DNA from: Nocardia lijiangensis NBRC 108240
GTDB taxonomy: Bacteria; Actinomycetota; Actinomycetes; Mycobacteriales; Mycobacteriaceae
Assembly (NCBI RefSeq): GCF_001613045.1
Contig: NZ_BDBP01000007.1
Span: forward strand, 57,456 to 121,455
Direction of reading: 5' to 3'
DNA: 64,000 nt
Notes under the pieces: model-generated
Told to the model about the DNA's origin: nothing
The model's database searches: none
What the model saw: only the letters and a program-made list of their open reading frames with translations
Shown here: positions 27,085-38,279 of the stretch, piece after piece
Position numbering within the stretch: the stretch's first letter is position 1
Layout: every line of letters begins with the position of its first letter
Position numbers and translations under genes: made by a program

Positions 27085-28047
27085 ATGGCCGAGTATGGGG
27101 CGATGCCACTCAGTACGCGTGAAGCCGACCTGTTCGAGGGCTGCCGTGGTCGCTTGGAGGCGATCGCCTACCGGTTGCTGGGGTCGGCCGGTGATGCCGA
27201 GGACGCCGTGCAGGACACGTATCTGCGGTGGCATGCGGCAGACCGGGAACGGATCGAGACGCCCGAGGCGTGGCTGACGAAGGTGCTCACCAATGTATGC
27301 CTCAATCACCTCACCTCGGCGCGGGTGAAGCGGGAAACGTATGTGGGGCAATGGCTTCCGGAACCGGTCCTGACCGGCGATCCGATGCTCGGCCCAGCCG
27401 ACACCGTCGAGCAGCGCGAGTCGGTCTCCTTCGCGATGCTCACCCTCATGGAGCGGCTGTCGCCCAACGAGCGCGTGGTGTACGTGCTGCGTGAGGCGTT
27501 CGGTCACTCGCATCGTGAGATCGCGGAGATCCTCGATCTGACCGAGTCGAACTGCCAGCAGGTCTACCGGCGCGCCAAGCAGCATGTCAGCACCGGCCGG
27601 TCCCGCACCGAGGTCGACGCGGCCGCCGCGCGGAAGCTCGTCGAGGAGTTTCTCGCCGCGGCTCTCAGCGGCGACACCGAGCCGCTGATCCGGATGCTCA
27701 CCGACGACGCGGTCAGCATCGCCGACGGCGGTGGCCGGGTCACGGCCCGCAAGACCCCGATCGTCGGTGCGCTCGGTATCGCGCGATACCTGCGCGGCCT
27801 GTTCCGTCCGGCCGAGGCCAAGCGCGCGATCGTCGGCGGCCGTCCAGCCGCCTACGCCGCCGTCGTCAACGGCGTTCCCGCTGTGTTGTTCGAGGTCGAC
27901 GGTCGGGTCGTCGGCGTCGCCTGCCTCGACGCGACCGCCGATGGTGTCGAGGCGATCCATATCCAGGTCAACCCAGACAAACTGGACCGCATCACGCGCC
28001 AGTGGGTGGCGGAGGGCCCGCACCGCGCCCTTGCGCAGGTCTGGTGA
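27085..28047 (+). CDS. sigJ: ECF41-family sigma factor (SigJ-like) with SnoaL-like C-terminus
   Basis: 320 aa from ATG 27085 (MAEYGAMPL...; ATG 27103 is an alternative). Region 2 (YRLLGSAGDAEDAVQDTYLR) and region 4 (LSPNERVVYVLREAFGHSHR, ILDLTESNCQQVYRRAKQHV) are those of an ECF sigma factor. The C-terminal ~110 residues form the SnoaL-like domain that marks ECF41, including DGGGR and the NPDKL motif (IHIQVNPDKLDRI), and regulate activity. ECF41 genes normally sit beside an oxidoreductase, decarboxylase or epimerase gene they control. Here an FAD-dependent oxidoreductase starts 81 bases downstream. I did not find a clear TGTCACA-N16-CGTC promoter in the gap. No anti-sigma factor is adjacent, as expected for this group. 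Confidence 0.9.
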   Translation: MAEYGAMPLSTREADLFEGCRGRLEAIAYRLLGSAGDAEDAVQDTYLRWHAADRERIETPEAWLTKVLTNVCLNHLTSARVKRETYVGQWLPEPVLTGDPMLGPADTVEQRESVSFAMLTLMERLSPNERVVYVLREAFGHSHREIAEILDLTESNCQQVYRRAKQHVSTGRSRTEVDAAAARKLVEEFLAAALSGDTEPLIRMLTDDAVSIADGGGRVTARKTPIVGALGIARYLRGLFRPAEAKRAIVGGRPAAYAAVVNGVPAVLFEVDGRVVGVACLDATADGVEAIHIQVNPDKLDRITRQWVAEGPHRALAQVW

Positions 28048-28128
28048 CTCACATCACGCCGCTTCCCTGTCAGGGATCGCGCGGCTGTCCGGTTCAGGAG
28101 GTGAACGTAACCCAGAGAGGAGCACGCC

Positions 28129-29319
28129 ATGAAGCACCGTATCGTCGTCCTCGGAGCCGGATACGGCGGAGGGACCGCCGCTGGTCGCCTCGCCAAGCGA
28201 CTACACCGCGACGACTTCGAGATCACCCTCGTCAACAGCGACGCCGAATTCGTCGAACGGGTGCGTATGCACCAGCTCGCGAGCGGGCAGGATCTGCCGC
28301 GCCGCGCGCTGCGCGACGTCTACGCGGGCACGGGCGTGCAGGTCAGGACGGCGTGGGTCACCGCGGTCGACGTTGACCGCAAGACCGTCGATCTCACCGG
28401 CGAGAGCGGCGCCGAGACCCTCGGCTACGACACCCTCGTGTACGCCCTCGGGAGCACCGTCGCCGACCACGGCGTCCCCGGTGTCGCCGAGTACGCCTGC
28501 AACGTCGCGGGGAAGCAGGCCGCGCTGCGGCTGCGGACGCGCCTGAACGAGTTGGCGCCGGGCGGGACCGTGCTGATCGTCGGCGGTGGCCTGACCGGTA
28601 TCGAAGCGGCCACCGAGATCGCCGAGGCCCACCCCGACCTCGCGGTGGCGATCGCGGCCCGCGGCGGGGTCGGCGACTGGCTCAGCGAGAAGGCCCAGCG
28701 CCACCTGCGCGGCACCTTCGACCGGCTGGGAATCACGGTCCACGAGCACGCGGACATCACGCGGGTGGAAGCGAACAGTGTGGTCACCGCGGCAGCGGGG
28801 GAGATCCCGGCGCAGGTGACCGTATGGACCGCGGGTTTCACCGTGCACCCGATCGCGGCGGCCACCGCCCTGGAGGTGTCCGATACCGGGCGGATCGTCG
28901 TCGACGGCACCATGCGCTCGATCTCGCATCCGGATGTGTACGCCGTCGGCGACGCCGCGTTCGCCGAAGGAGCGGGCGGTAAGCCACTGCGGATGGCCTG
29001 CGCCACGGCCAGCCCGATGGCGTGGCAGGCCGCCGACGCCCTCGCCGCGCGCTTGACCGGTCGCAAGGTTCCCGAGGCCCCGATCGGCTATGTCCTCCAG
29101 TGCGTCAGCCTCGGACGCCGCGACGGCATCGTGCAGCGCGTGACCCCTGACGATCAGGTCACCCCCACCGTAATCACGGGCCGGACCGCCGCTCGCATCA
29201 AAGAATTCATCTGCGCGGGCGCGGCTTGGAGTGTCTCCCACCCGACTGTGCTGATGCCGAGCCGCCGTCGCCACCTCGCGGCAACCAGCACGGCGGAGAC
29301 CCGGTTCGCCACCGCGTGA
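28129..29319 (+). CDS. FAD-dependent NAD(P)H oxidoreductase (NDH-2-like)
   Basis: 396 aa, ATG after AGAGAGGAG. N-terminal FAD motif VVLGAGYGGGTAAGRL, second dinucleotide motif VLIVGGGLTGIEAA for NAD(P)H, and C-terminal FAD contact HPDVYAVGDAAF. The layout matches pyridine nucleotide-disulfide oxidoreductases of the NDH-2/ferredoxin-reductase type. No redox CxxxxC pair lies after the first motif. It ends with a basic tail (PSRRRHLAA) that may associate with membrane. Its position right after an ECF41 sigma gene suggests it is the target of that sigma factor. A strong inverted repeat follows the stop. Electron acceptor unknown. Confidence 0.85.
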   Translation: MKHRIVVLGAGYGGGTAAGRLAKRLHRDDFEITLVNSDAEFVERVRMHQLASGQDLPRRALRDVYAGTGVQVRTAWVTAVDVDRKTVDLTGESGAETLGYDTLVYALGSTVADHGVPGVAEYACNVAGKQAALRLRTRLNELAPGGTVLIVGGGLTGIEAATEIAEAHPDLAVAIAARGGVGDWLSEKAQRHLRGTFDRLGITVHEHADITRVEANSVVTAAAGEIPAQVTVWTAGFTVHPIAAATALEVSDTGRIVVDGTMRSISHPDVYAVGDAAFAEGAGGKPLRMACATASPMAWQAADALAARLTGRKVPEAPIGYVLQCVSLGRRDGIVQRVTPDDQVTPTVITGRTAARIKEFICAGAAWSVSHPTVLMPSRRRHLAATSTAETRFATA

Positions 29320-29334
29320 CGCGGACAGATGGCC

Positions 29335-29367
29335 CGACGTGCCGAACTCTCTGGGCTCGGCACGTCG
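29335..29367 (+). terminator. Strong hairpin downstream of the FAD oxidoreductase
   Basis: CGACGTGCCGA (29335-29345) and TCGGCACGTCG (29357-29367) form a perfect 11-bp inverted repeat with an 11-nt loop, starting 16 bases after the stop at 29319. There is no T tract, but U-less hairpins are common in actinomycetes. Probable transcription terminator. Confidence 0.6.
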
Positions 29368-29424
29368 GCACGCTGATCGGTACGGCGCTCATCGTGCCGC
29401 TGTTCGTGCTCGTCAGGATGGTGC

Positions 29425-29535
29425 ATGATCGAGGAGAACGACGGCTATGCGCTCGGCGCGTACGACATAGCCGCCGATCAGTACACCGAGTTGGTGGTGC
29501 AGCGGTGGAGTGAGTTGCTGAGCCGCGCAGGCTGA
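29425..29535 (+). CDS. Possible 36-aa ORF or gene remnant
   Basis: Starts ATG 29425 and encodes 36 residues (MIEENDGYALGAYDIAADQY and on). The middle (AYDIAADQYTELVV) recalls the start of small SAM-methyltransferases, so this may be the stub of a lost gene. No clear ribosome site; it lies in a 267-base gap before the convergent fadD. Weak call. Confidence 0.2.
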   Translation: MIEENDGYALGAYDIAADQYTELVVQRWSELLSRAG

Positions 29536-29586
29536 AGACATGCGACCACCGGTGCTGTCTCGAGCGGCACGCGGCTGCGGGTCGTC

Positions 29587-31200
29587 CTATCCGGCCGCGA
29601 CCTCGGTTGCCCACCGATAGTCGGCCTTGCCCGCCGGCGTGCGTTTGACCTCGTCCACCACAACCATCGACCGCGGTATTTTGTAGCCTGCCAGCGACTT
29701 TCGGCAGTGGTGCTGGACTTCCTCCAGTTCCAGCGGTGGCGCGTCGGGGTAGGTGGCGATGACGGCGGCGACCTGCTGGCCCATCCGCTCGTCGGGCACG
29801 GGCACCACGAGGGCGTCGGCGATCGACGGGTGGGCGTGCAGGGCGGCCTCGACCTCTTCGGCGAAGACCTTTTCACCGCCGGTGTTGATGCACTGCGAGC
29901 CGCGTCCGAGGAAGACGATGGTGCCGTCCGCCTCGACGCGCCCCATGTCGCCGAGCACCGACATGCGTGTGCCGTCGGCGCGCGTGCGGAAGGTGCGAGC
30001 GGATTTCTCCTCGTCCTTGTAGTACCCGAGCGGGACGTTGCCGACGCGGGCGATGTAGCCGATCTGGTCGCTGCCCGGAGAGATGTCGGCCAGGTCCTCG
30101 TCGACGAGCAGCATGGTCGGGGAGGGTGGCATGCGCAGATTGCCGTGCTCGTCGACGGTGAAGGCGCCGTCGTTGCCGGACTCCGAGGCGCCGAAGTTGT
30201 CCCGCAGCAACAGGTCCGGCTTGACCGCGAGCATGCGTTCACGCACCCCGACCGACCAGATCGCGCCGCCCGAGGTGATCGAGAACAGTGAGCCGAAGTC
30301 GATCTCGCCCCGGCGTCGCTCCATCTCGTCGACCAGCGGAAGCCCCATGCCGTCACCGACGATGAGGATCACCTGCAGCTTCTCCTGCTCGATCGCCTCG
30401 ACGACGCGCCGCGAGTCGAAGTCGCGCATGAGGACGACGCGGGAGCCGAGGGTGAAAAAGGTGAACAGCGAGTACAGCGCGGCCCCGTGCATCAACGGCG
30501 CGGCGATCAGGAACGTCAGTTCCGGGAACTCTTTTGCGGCGGAGGCGATCTCGGCGAGATCCTGACGCGGAGTGTCACCGTAGGGGTTGCCGCCGGAGAG
30601 TGGCTTGCGGAAGAAATCGTCGTGCCGCCACATCACCCCTTTCGGATATCCGGTGGTGCCGCCGGTGTAGAGCACATAGAGTTCGTCGCCGGTGCGGGGC
30701 TCGAAATCGGTTGCGGGGGACAATGTTTCGCTATCGGAAAACGGCACCACCGCGATCGAGTGAGCGGCCGCGGCGGAGCGCAGTTCGCCGTCGATCTCGC
30801 CGACCACCAGCACGGTCCGCACCAGCGGGCACGCGCCCAGGAGTCCGGCCAGTACCCGCTGGTGTTCGGGCAGTTCGACGACGACGGCGACGGAGTCCGA
30901 ATTGGTGAAGATGTACTCCAGCTCGGCGGGCGTGTACCGGTAGTTGACGTTGATCGGCACCGCGCGGATCTTGATCAGACCCAGCAGGGCGGTGACGTGC
31001 TCGACGCTGTTCTTCAGGAACAGCGACACGTGTTCTCCCGCACCGATGCCCGCCTGCGTCAGCAGCCGCGCCACCTTGCCGGCGTCGGTGTCGAGCTGGG
31101 CGTAGGTGATGTGCTCGCTCTCGTAGGTCAGCGCGACGCGGTCGGGGACCGCGGCCGCGACCGTCTCGAACACATCGGCCAGATTGAACTGCACATCCAC
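29587..31200 (-). CDS. Long-chain/steroid acyl-CoA synthetase, FadD19-like
   Basis: 537 aa, ATG at 31200. ANL-family adenylate-forming enzyme with ATP motif YTGGTTGYPKGVMWRHDDFF, the form seen in the actinobacterial FadD17/FadD19 group. It also has DNFGASESGNDG, LGDMGRVEADG and C-terminal catalytic Lys in RTPAGKADYRWA. It should activate a carboxylate as the CoA thioester. A palindrome matching the KstR operator consensus lies about 70 bases upstream (31269-31282), which suggests steroid or cholesterol side-chain degradation under KstR control. The upstream gene on the same strand is an arylsulfatase, separated by 156 bases. Confidence 0.88.
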   Translation of the reverse strand: MDVQFNLADVFETVAAAVPDRVALTYESEHITYAQLDTDAGKVARLLTQAGIGAGEHVSLFLKNSVEHVTALLGLIKIRAVPINVNYRYTPAELEYIFTNSDSVAVVVELPEHQRVLAGLLGACPLVRTVLVVGEIDGELRSAAAAHSIAVVPFSDSETLSPATDFEPRTGDELYVLYTGGTTGYPKGVMWRHDDFFRKPLSGGNPYGDTPRQDLAEIASAAKEFPELTFLIAAPLMHGAALYSLFTFFTLGSRVVLMRDFDSRRVVEAIEQEKLQVILIVGDGMGLPLVDEMERRRGEIDFGSLFSITSGGAIWSVGVRERMLAVKPDLLLRDNFGASESGNDGAFTVDEHGNLRMPPSPTMLLVDEDLADISPGSDQIGYIARVGNVPLGYYKDEEKSARTFRTRADGTRMSVLGDMGRVEADGTIVFLGRGSQCINTGGEKVFAEEVEAALHAHPSIADALVVPVPDERMGQQVAAVIATYPDAPPLELEEVQHHCRKSLAGYKIPRSMVVVDEVKRTPAGKADYRWATEVAAG

Positions 31201-31268
31201 TCCTCGTAGGACCGATCGGCATGGCCCGCGCGTAGGTTCGGGATCACCGCGCCGACGTCCTGCGACTG

Positions 31269-31282
31269 TAGAACACGTTCTA
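31269..31282 (-). promoter_or_regulatory. KstR-like operator
   Basis: TAGAACACGTTCTA is a 14-bp near-perfect palindrome that fits the KstR consensus TnnAACnnGTTnnA at every fixed position. It lies about 70 bases before the fadD start. KstR is the TetR repressor of the upper cholesterol-degradation regulon in Mycobacterium and Rhodococcus; binding here is inferred from sequence. Confidence 0.65.
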
Positions 31283-31356
31283 AAAGTTGGGAAGCTTTTC
31301 GACAGCCCGGCACCGGCCGCCAGGTTCGGCCGGTGCCGGATTTCGTGTCGCGGCGG

Positions 31357-33708
31357 TCAGTCTCTGGCGAACGCCGCGGCAAGCTCACGCTCGACGTCGA
31401 TGTACGGGGTACCCGAGGTGTCGACGACGACCTTGGCGACGGCGCCGCCGGTGAACGAGTACGGCGCCGTGTACGAGCTCGACACCGATTGCCCGCCGTT
31501 GCGCCCCACCGCGATTCCGCCGCCTGCCAGCCCGAAGGTGCCCGGGTGGGTGCGCAAGTCGGAGCGGGAGGCGACGACGGCTTCGTCGACATAGAGCGAG
31601 AGCTCCCCGAGCGGGGTGTGGCTGCCGTCGACGGTGCCCGTGCGGTCGTAGCGAACGCCGAACAGGTGGCTGCCCAGCGGCAGAGGGTCCGGCGCGGACA
31701 CCCGCTGCTCGTCCTCGCCCATGAAGTTGTAGATGTAGTGCAGCCGGCCGCCCTGGACGAACAGGACGTGACCGCCGTGACCCGCGCCCTGTTTGAAGAG
31801 CACGCCCTCGGCGCTGGGGGACTCGATGGCGACTTCGGCAAGCACCGAATAGGACTGGCCGCGGATCTCGACCCCCGCCCCGATGCCGACCTCGGCGGTG
31901 CCCGGGTAGTACGTGAAGTTCGTCCGGTCCACCACCAGGTAGGGCCGCCATCGGTTCAGCATCTCCAGGATGTTGAGATCGGCCAGCGGCAGCCCGTTGT
32001 ACTTGGCGGCCTCGGAGAACCACAGCGCCTTCAGTTCCTCGAGCTTCTCCGGGTGCTCGGCGGCCAGGTCGCGGTTCTGGCTGCGGTCCTGCTCGATGTG
32101 GTACAGCTCCCAGCGGTCCTGGTCGAAATGACTCCAGCCCGACGGCGTTGCGGCGTGCACGGTGCTGGCGAACCAGCCGCGATGCCAGATGCCGCGGGTG
32201 CCGAGCATCGTGTAGAACTGCGTGTCCTTACCCGTCGCGGCCGTCGGATCGGTCAGCGCCGCAGCGAAACTCACGCCTTCGAGCGGCTGCTGCGGTATGC
32301 CCTTGACGGTGTCGGGCGGGGCAATGCCCAGCAGCTCGTAGACGGTCGGGGTCACGTCGCAGACGTTGATGTAGGTGTCGCACACCGTGCCGTGCGCGCG
32401 AATCTCCTTGGGCCAGGAGATGATCGCGGGGTCGGCGATACCGCCCTCGTGCGAGGCGTACCGCTTGTAGAGCTTGTAGGGCGTGTTGAACGCCATCGCC
32501 CAGCCGATCGGATAGTGGTTGTAGGTCTGCGGGCCACCGAGCTGGTCGTAGAACCGCATGCTCTCTTCGACGGTGTCGATGTAGCCGTTGAAGAACTTCA
32601 CCTCGTTGACCGAGCCGTTGGGGCCGCCTTCGCCGCTGGCGCCGTTGTCGGAGATCACCACGACGATGGTGTTGTCGAGCTGGCCCGACTCCTCGAGATA
32701 GTCGAGTATCCGGCCGATCTGGTCGTCGGTGTAGCTCTGGAATCCCGCGAACACCTCGGCCATTCGGGCGAACAGCCGCTTCTCGTCCCCGTTGAGCGAG
32801 TCCCACGGACGCACGGTGTCCAGCAACGGCCACGGTTCGCCGTTCGGGCCTTTGGCGTCGAGATACGGATTCACCGGCGACATTTCGGTGTCGCCAGGGA
32901 CGATGCCCATCCGTTTCTGGTTCTCCAGCACAATGTCGCGGTACGCCTCGTAGCCCATGTCGAAGCGGCCCGCGTAGCGGTCAGCCCACTCGGCGAACAC
33001 ATGGTGGGGGGCGTGGCCCGCTCCCGGGCAGACGTAGGAGAACCACGGCTTGTCGGGCGCGATGACCTTGGCGTCGCGGATGAACTCGATGGTTTTGTCC
33101 GCGATGTCCTTCGACAGGTGGTAGCCGTCCTCGGGGGTGGCGGGCGGCGCGGTGGAGTGGTTGTCGTAGACCAGTTCCGGGTACCACTGGTCGGTCTCGC
33201 CGCCCATGAATCCGTAGAACCGTTCGAAGCCGCGGCTCAGCGGCCAATGTCGTTTGGTGGACGCCAGATTCGACTCTTCCAGCGGCGTCAGGTGCCACTT
33301 GCCGACGCAGTAGGTGTTCCAGCCCCGTTCGGCGAGCACCTCCGACAGCAGCGCGGTCTCGAAGGGAATCCGGCCGCTGCAATTGGGGAAGCCGTCGGTG
33401 AATTCCTCGATCGTCGCCATGCCGACGGAGGTGGCGTTGCGTCCGGTGAGCAACGATGCGCGCGTTGGCGAACACAGCGCGGTGGTGTGGAACTGCGACA
33501 ACCGCACGCCGCGCTCGGCGATTCGCGTCATGTTCGGCATGTCGACCAGGCCGCCGAAGCAGTCCCAGGTGGCGATGCCGACGTCGTCCCAGACGATGTA
33601 GAGCACATTGGGCGCCCCCTCCGGTGCGGTCGGGGCCGCGAACGGGCCCCAATCCGGTGTGGAGTCGCGGATATCCAGCTCGATCTTGCCCTTGAAATCG
33701 GTCGCCAT
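31357..33708 (-). CDS. Arylsulfatase (type I, formylglycine)
   Basis: 783 aa, ATG 33708. Alkaline-phosphatase-superfamily sulfatase: metal-site NVLYIVWDDVG near residue 35, and the sulfatase signature C-S-P-T-R-A-S-L-L-T-G-R starting at Cys79, which a formylglycine-generating enzyme converts to the catalytic aldehyde. VVVISDNGASGEGG supplies further metal ligands. Length fits the ~780-aa actinobacterial arylsulfatase group with a C-terminal beta-rich domain (from ~560). No signal peptide is seen, so it is probably cytosolic. Hydrolyses sulfate esters; the neighbouring KstR-boxed fadD makes a sterol or aryl sulfate plausible, but this is inference. Confidence 0.92.
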   Translation of the reverse strand: MATDFKGKIELDIRDSTPDWGPFAAPTAPEGAPNVLYIVWDDVGIATWDCFGGLVDMPNMTRIAERGVRLSQFHTTALCSPTRASLLTGRNATSVGMATIEEFTDGFPNCSGRIPFETALLSEVLAERGWNTYCVGKWHLTPLEESNLASTKRHWPLSRGFERFYGFMGGETDQWYPELVYDNHSTAPPATPEDGYHLSKDIADKTIEFIRDAKVIAPDKPWFSYVCPGAGHAPHHVFAEWADRYAGRFDMGYEAYRDIVLENQKRMGIVPGDTEMSPVNPYLDAKGPNGEPWPLLDTVRPWDSLNGDEKRLFARMAEVFAGFQSYTDDQIGRILDYLEESGQLDNTIVVVISDNGASGEGGPNGSVNEVKFFNGYIDTVEESMRFYDQLGGPQTYNHYPIGWAMAFNTPYKLYKRYASHEGGIADPAIISWPKEIRAHGTVCDTYINVCDVTPTVYELLGIAPPDTVKGIPQQPLEGVSFAAALTDPTAATGKDTQFYTMLGTRGIWHRGWFASTVHAATPSGWSHFDQDRWELYHIEQDRSQNRDLAAEHPEKLEELKALWFSEAAKYNGLPLADLNILEMLNRWRPYLVVDRTNFTYYPGTAEVGIGAGVEIRGQSYSVLAEVAIESPSAEGVLFKQGAGHGGHVLFVQGGRLHYIYNFMGEDEQRVSAPDPLPLGSHLFGVRYDRTGTVDGSHTPLGELSLYVDEAVVASRSDLRTHPGTFGLAGGGIAVGRNGGQSVSSSYTAPYSFTGGAVAKVVVDTSGTPYIDVERELAAAFARD

Positions 33709-33849
33709 GACGCACCCCGATCGTGGTTGGGATTGCTGTCCACGTGCTGGGTGGAGAATAGCCCGCGCTATGCCGCGCTCGCGGCGGAAAAAGGCGACTC
33801 GATCGAGGAATCAGCAACTATTCAGTTACGGACTCCTCTCGGAGTATTC

Positions 33850-33891
33850 CTCGCGGACGCGCACGGTGCTGCTCCCGCGCGCGTCCGCGAG
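33850..33891 (-). terminator. Long hairpin downstream of the UvrA-like gene
   Basis: CTCGCGGACGCG (33850-33861) and CGCGTCCGCGAG (33880-33891) form a perfect 12-bp inverted repeat with an 18-nt loop, immediately past the stop of the leftward UvrA-like gene (33900). Very likely its terminator. Confidence 0.6.
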
Positions 33892-33899
33892 ACGCTCGG

Positions 33900-36320
<2,421 letters not shown>

Positions 36321-36554
36321 CGTGTCTCCCTCTGGTGCGCGGGCTGTCGTCGCGGTCGGTGTGGCTGCGGGCTCGGCTCGATCCAATCAGCTTCGAGCGG
36401 TACGTCGGCTTTCTTTTCGTCGGCACGCCCGATCGACGCGTCGGAATCGCGGGCGGCCTCGCCGCGGTGGCCACCGGACAGCGGCCACCGCCGACCGGCG
36501 CGGACTGGCTTCACGAAGCCGACCGGCGGGTCAGAGCATGGATCTCCGAACGGC

Positions 36555-36965
36555 TCAGGCCAGCTGCTGGATGCGGACCATGTTGCCCGCGGGATCGCGG
36601 AAGGCGCAGTCACGAACGCCGTACGGCTGGTCGGTCGGCTCCTGGACGACCTCGGCGTCACCGGCCTGCAGCTGCTCGAAAGCGGCGTCGACGTCCTTGG
36701 ACGCCAAGACGATGCTGGCGTAGGTGCCCTTGGCCATCATCTCGTCGATGGTGCGGCGCTCGTCGTCGGTGATGCCGGGGGAGGCCTCCGGCGGGTACAG
36801 CACGATGTTCGTGCCGGGCTGGTCGGTGGGGCCGACCGTGATCCAGCGCATCCCGTTGTAGCCGACGTCGTTGCGGACCTCGAAGCCGAGGGTGTCGCGG
36901 TAGAACGCCAGCGCGGCGTCCGGATCGTTCTGCGGAAGGAAGGTCGAGTGAATGATGATGTCCAT
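36555..36965 (-). CDS. VOC/glyoxalase-family protein
   Basis: 136 aa, ATG 36965. Two beta-alpha-beta-beta-beta halves of the vicinal oxygen chelate fold: first half FLPQNDPDAALAFYRDTLGFEVR, second half VDAAFEQLQAGDAEVVQEP and YGVRDCAFRDPAGNMVRI. Members are lyases, dioxygenases or binding (resistance) proteins; the metal-ligand set is not clear enough to choose. Its start lies 6 bases after the stop of the AraC-type gene (36971), so the two are co-transcribed and the regulator may control it. Confidence 0.85.
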   Translation of the reverse strand: MDIIIHSTFLPQNDPDAALAFYRDTLGFEVRNDVGYNGMRWITVGPTDQPGTNIVLYPPEASPGITDDERRTIDEMMAKGTYASIVLASKDVDAAFEQLQAGDAEVVQEPTDQPYGVRDCAFRDPAGNMVRIQQLA

Positions 36966-36970
36966 GCTGA

Positions 36971-37420
36971 TCAGGCTAGGCGCGCCGCGGTGGCCGATGC
37001 TTCTCGATTCCTGATCGGTCTGGTGACCTGTTTCGCCACGCACGACGGTATCCCCTCCGTCGTCTGCGCGGCCTCGCGCCGATAGACGCTGGGCGGCACG
37101 CCGACCAGCTCCGTGAAGCGAGTGCTGAAGGTGCCCAGCGAGGAGCAGCCGACCGCGAAACAGACCTCGGTGACGCTGAGGTCGCCACGACGCAGCAGCG
37201 CCATCGCACGCTCGATGCGCCGTGTCATCAGATAGGAGTACGGCGACTCGCCGTAGGCGAGACGGAACTGGCGACTGAGGTGGCCGGCGGACATGTGCGC
37301 GTCGCGGGCGAGCGCTTCGACGTCGAGCGGCTGCGCGTACTCCCGGTCGATCCGATCGCGGACGCGCCGCAACCGGGCGAGGTCGCGTAGGTGCGGCTCG
37401 GTGGCGGGTTTGCTGGTCAC
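36971..37420 (-). CDS. AraC-family transcriptional regulator (HTH domain only)
   Basis: 149 aa, ATG 37420. Residues ~15-115 hold the double HTH of the AraC family: LDVEALARDAHMSAGHLSRQ FRLAYGESPYSYL, then LLRRGDLSVTEVCFAVG CSSLGTFSTRFTELVGVPPS VYRR. No N-terminal sensor domain is present, so it is a short MarA/SoxS-like form. A ~30-residue basic tail follows. It is transcribed with the VOC gene just downstream and lies 79 bases beyond the end of the 12-gene operon. Confidence 0.88.
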   Translation of the reverse strand: MTSKPATEPHLRDLARLRRVRDRIDREYAQPLDVEALARDAHMSAGHLSRQFRLAYGESPYSYLMTRRIERAMALLRRGDLSVTEVCFAVGCSSLGTFSTRFTELVGVPPSVYRREAAQTTEGIPSCVAKQVTRPIRNREASATAARLA

Positions 37421-37499
37421 CTACGCGATGGTCCCACGTCGCACCGGTGCTGCCTAGTCCCACCCGCTCCGATTCCGCGCCGCGCTCGAGGACTCCGCG

Positions 37500-38279
37500 T
37501 CATAGTCCGTAGTAGTCGCGGACAAGCCGCTCGTACACCCGGCCCGGGACCAGACGGCGGGTCCAGAAGGACAGCCGGACGTCGTTGCCGCAGAGATAGG
37601 TTTGCCGCGGCCGGGAGGTCTCGAGGATGGCCTGCACCTTCCTGGCGACGGCGGCGGCCGGTTGGCCCTCGGCCAGGTATCCGCTGACCCGTTCCAGCAC
37701 CGCCCGGCGATCGTCGTCGTACTCCGCCAGCGGGGCCGCCACGCGCACGGCCGATTCGATGATCGGCGTCACCGTCCACCCTGGCGCAAGCACGGACACC
37801 GCGATGCCGAATCCGGCCGCCTCCATCCGCATTGCCTCGCCGATCCGCTCCACTGCGGCTTTGGTGGCCGAGTACCACCCGCCGTAGGGTTCGGCGATCG
37901 CGCCCGCGCCGGAGCTGACCACGATCGCGCGGCCACCGCCCTGCGCGCGCATGATCGGCAGGACCGCGCGCAGCACCCGGTGGGTGCCGAGGACATTGGT
38001 GTCGAACAGCGCCGCCGCCTCGTCCGGGTCGGTCTCCTCGACCGAGCCGACCACGCCGTAGGCGGCGAAGGTGACCACGGCGTCGATGCGACCGTGCCGC
38101 GCGGCCACCTCCCGCACCCAGGCCCGCACCGATTCGGTGGAGCGCACGTCCACCGTCGCGTGCGTCGGCCCGGCGACGCGATCGCAGCCCTCCACGGTGT
38201 AGCCCGCCCGCGCCAGATGCTTCATGGTCGCCGCGCCCATGCCGTTGGCCGCGCCGGTGATCAGGACGACTCCGGTCAT
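37500..38279 (-). CDS. Short-chain dehydrogenase/reductase, last gene of lipid operon
   Basis: 259 aa from ATG 38279, which overlaps the lipid-kinase stop by 4 nt (ATGA). Classical SDR: cofactor loop VLITGAANGMGAAT, catalytic Ser in VVSSGAGAI and YSATK (Tyr/Lys), then LAPGWTVTP. The C-terminus (RRLVPGRVYERLVRDYYGL) is hydrophobic/basic, as in membrane-associated lipid SDRs. Reaction: NAD(P)-dependent ketone/alcohol interconversion. With an alpha-oxoamine synthase and a lipid kinase in the same operon, reduction of a 3-keto amino-lipid (like 3-ketosphinganine reductase) is an attractive guess, not shown. No clear terminator was seen in the 79 bases that follow. Confidence 0.88.
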   Translation of the reverse strand: MTGVVLITGAANGMGAATMKHLARAGYTVEGCDRVAGPTHATVDVRSTESVRAWVREVAARHGRIDAVVTFAAYGVVGSVEETDPDEAAALFDTNVLGTHRVLRAVLPIMRAQGGGRAIVVSSGAGAIAEPYGGWYSATKAAVERIGEAMRMEAAGFGIAVSVLAPGWTVTPIIESAVRVAAPLAEYDDDRRAVLERVSGYLAEGQPAAAVARKVQAILETSRPRQTYLCGNDVRLSFWTRRLVPGRVYERLVRDYYGL

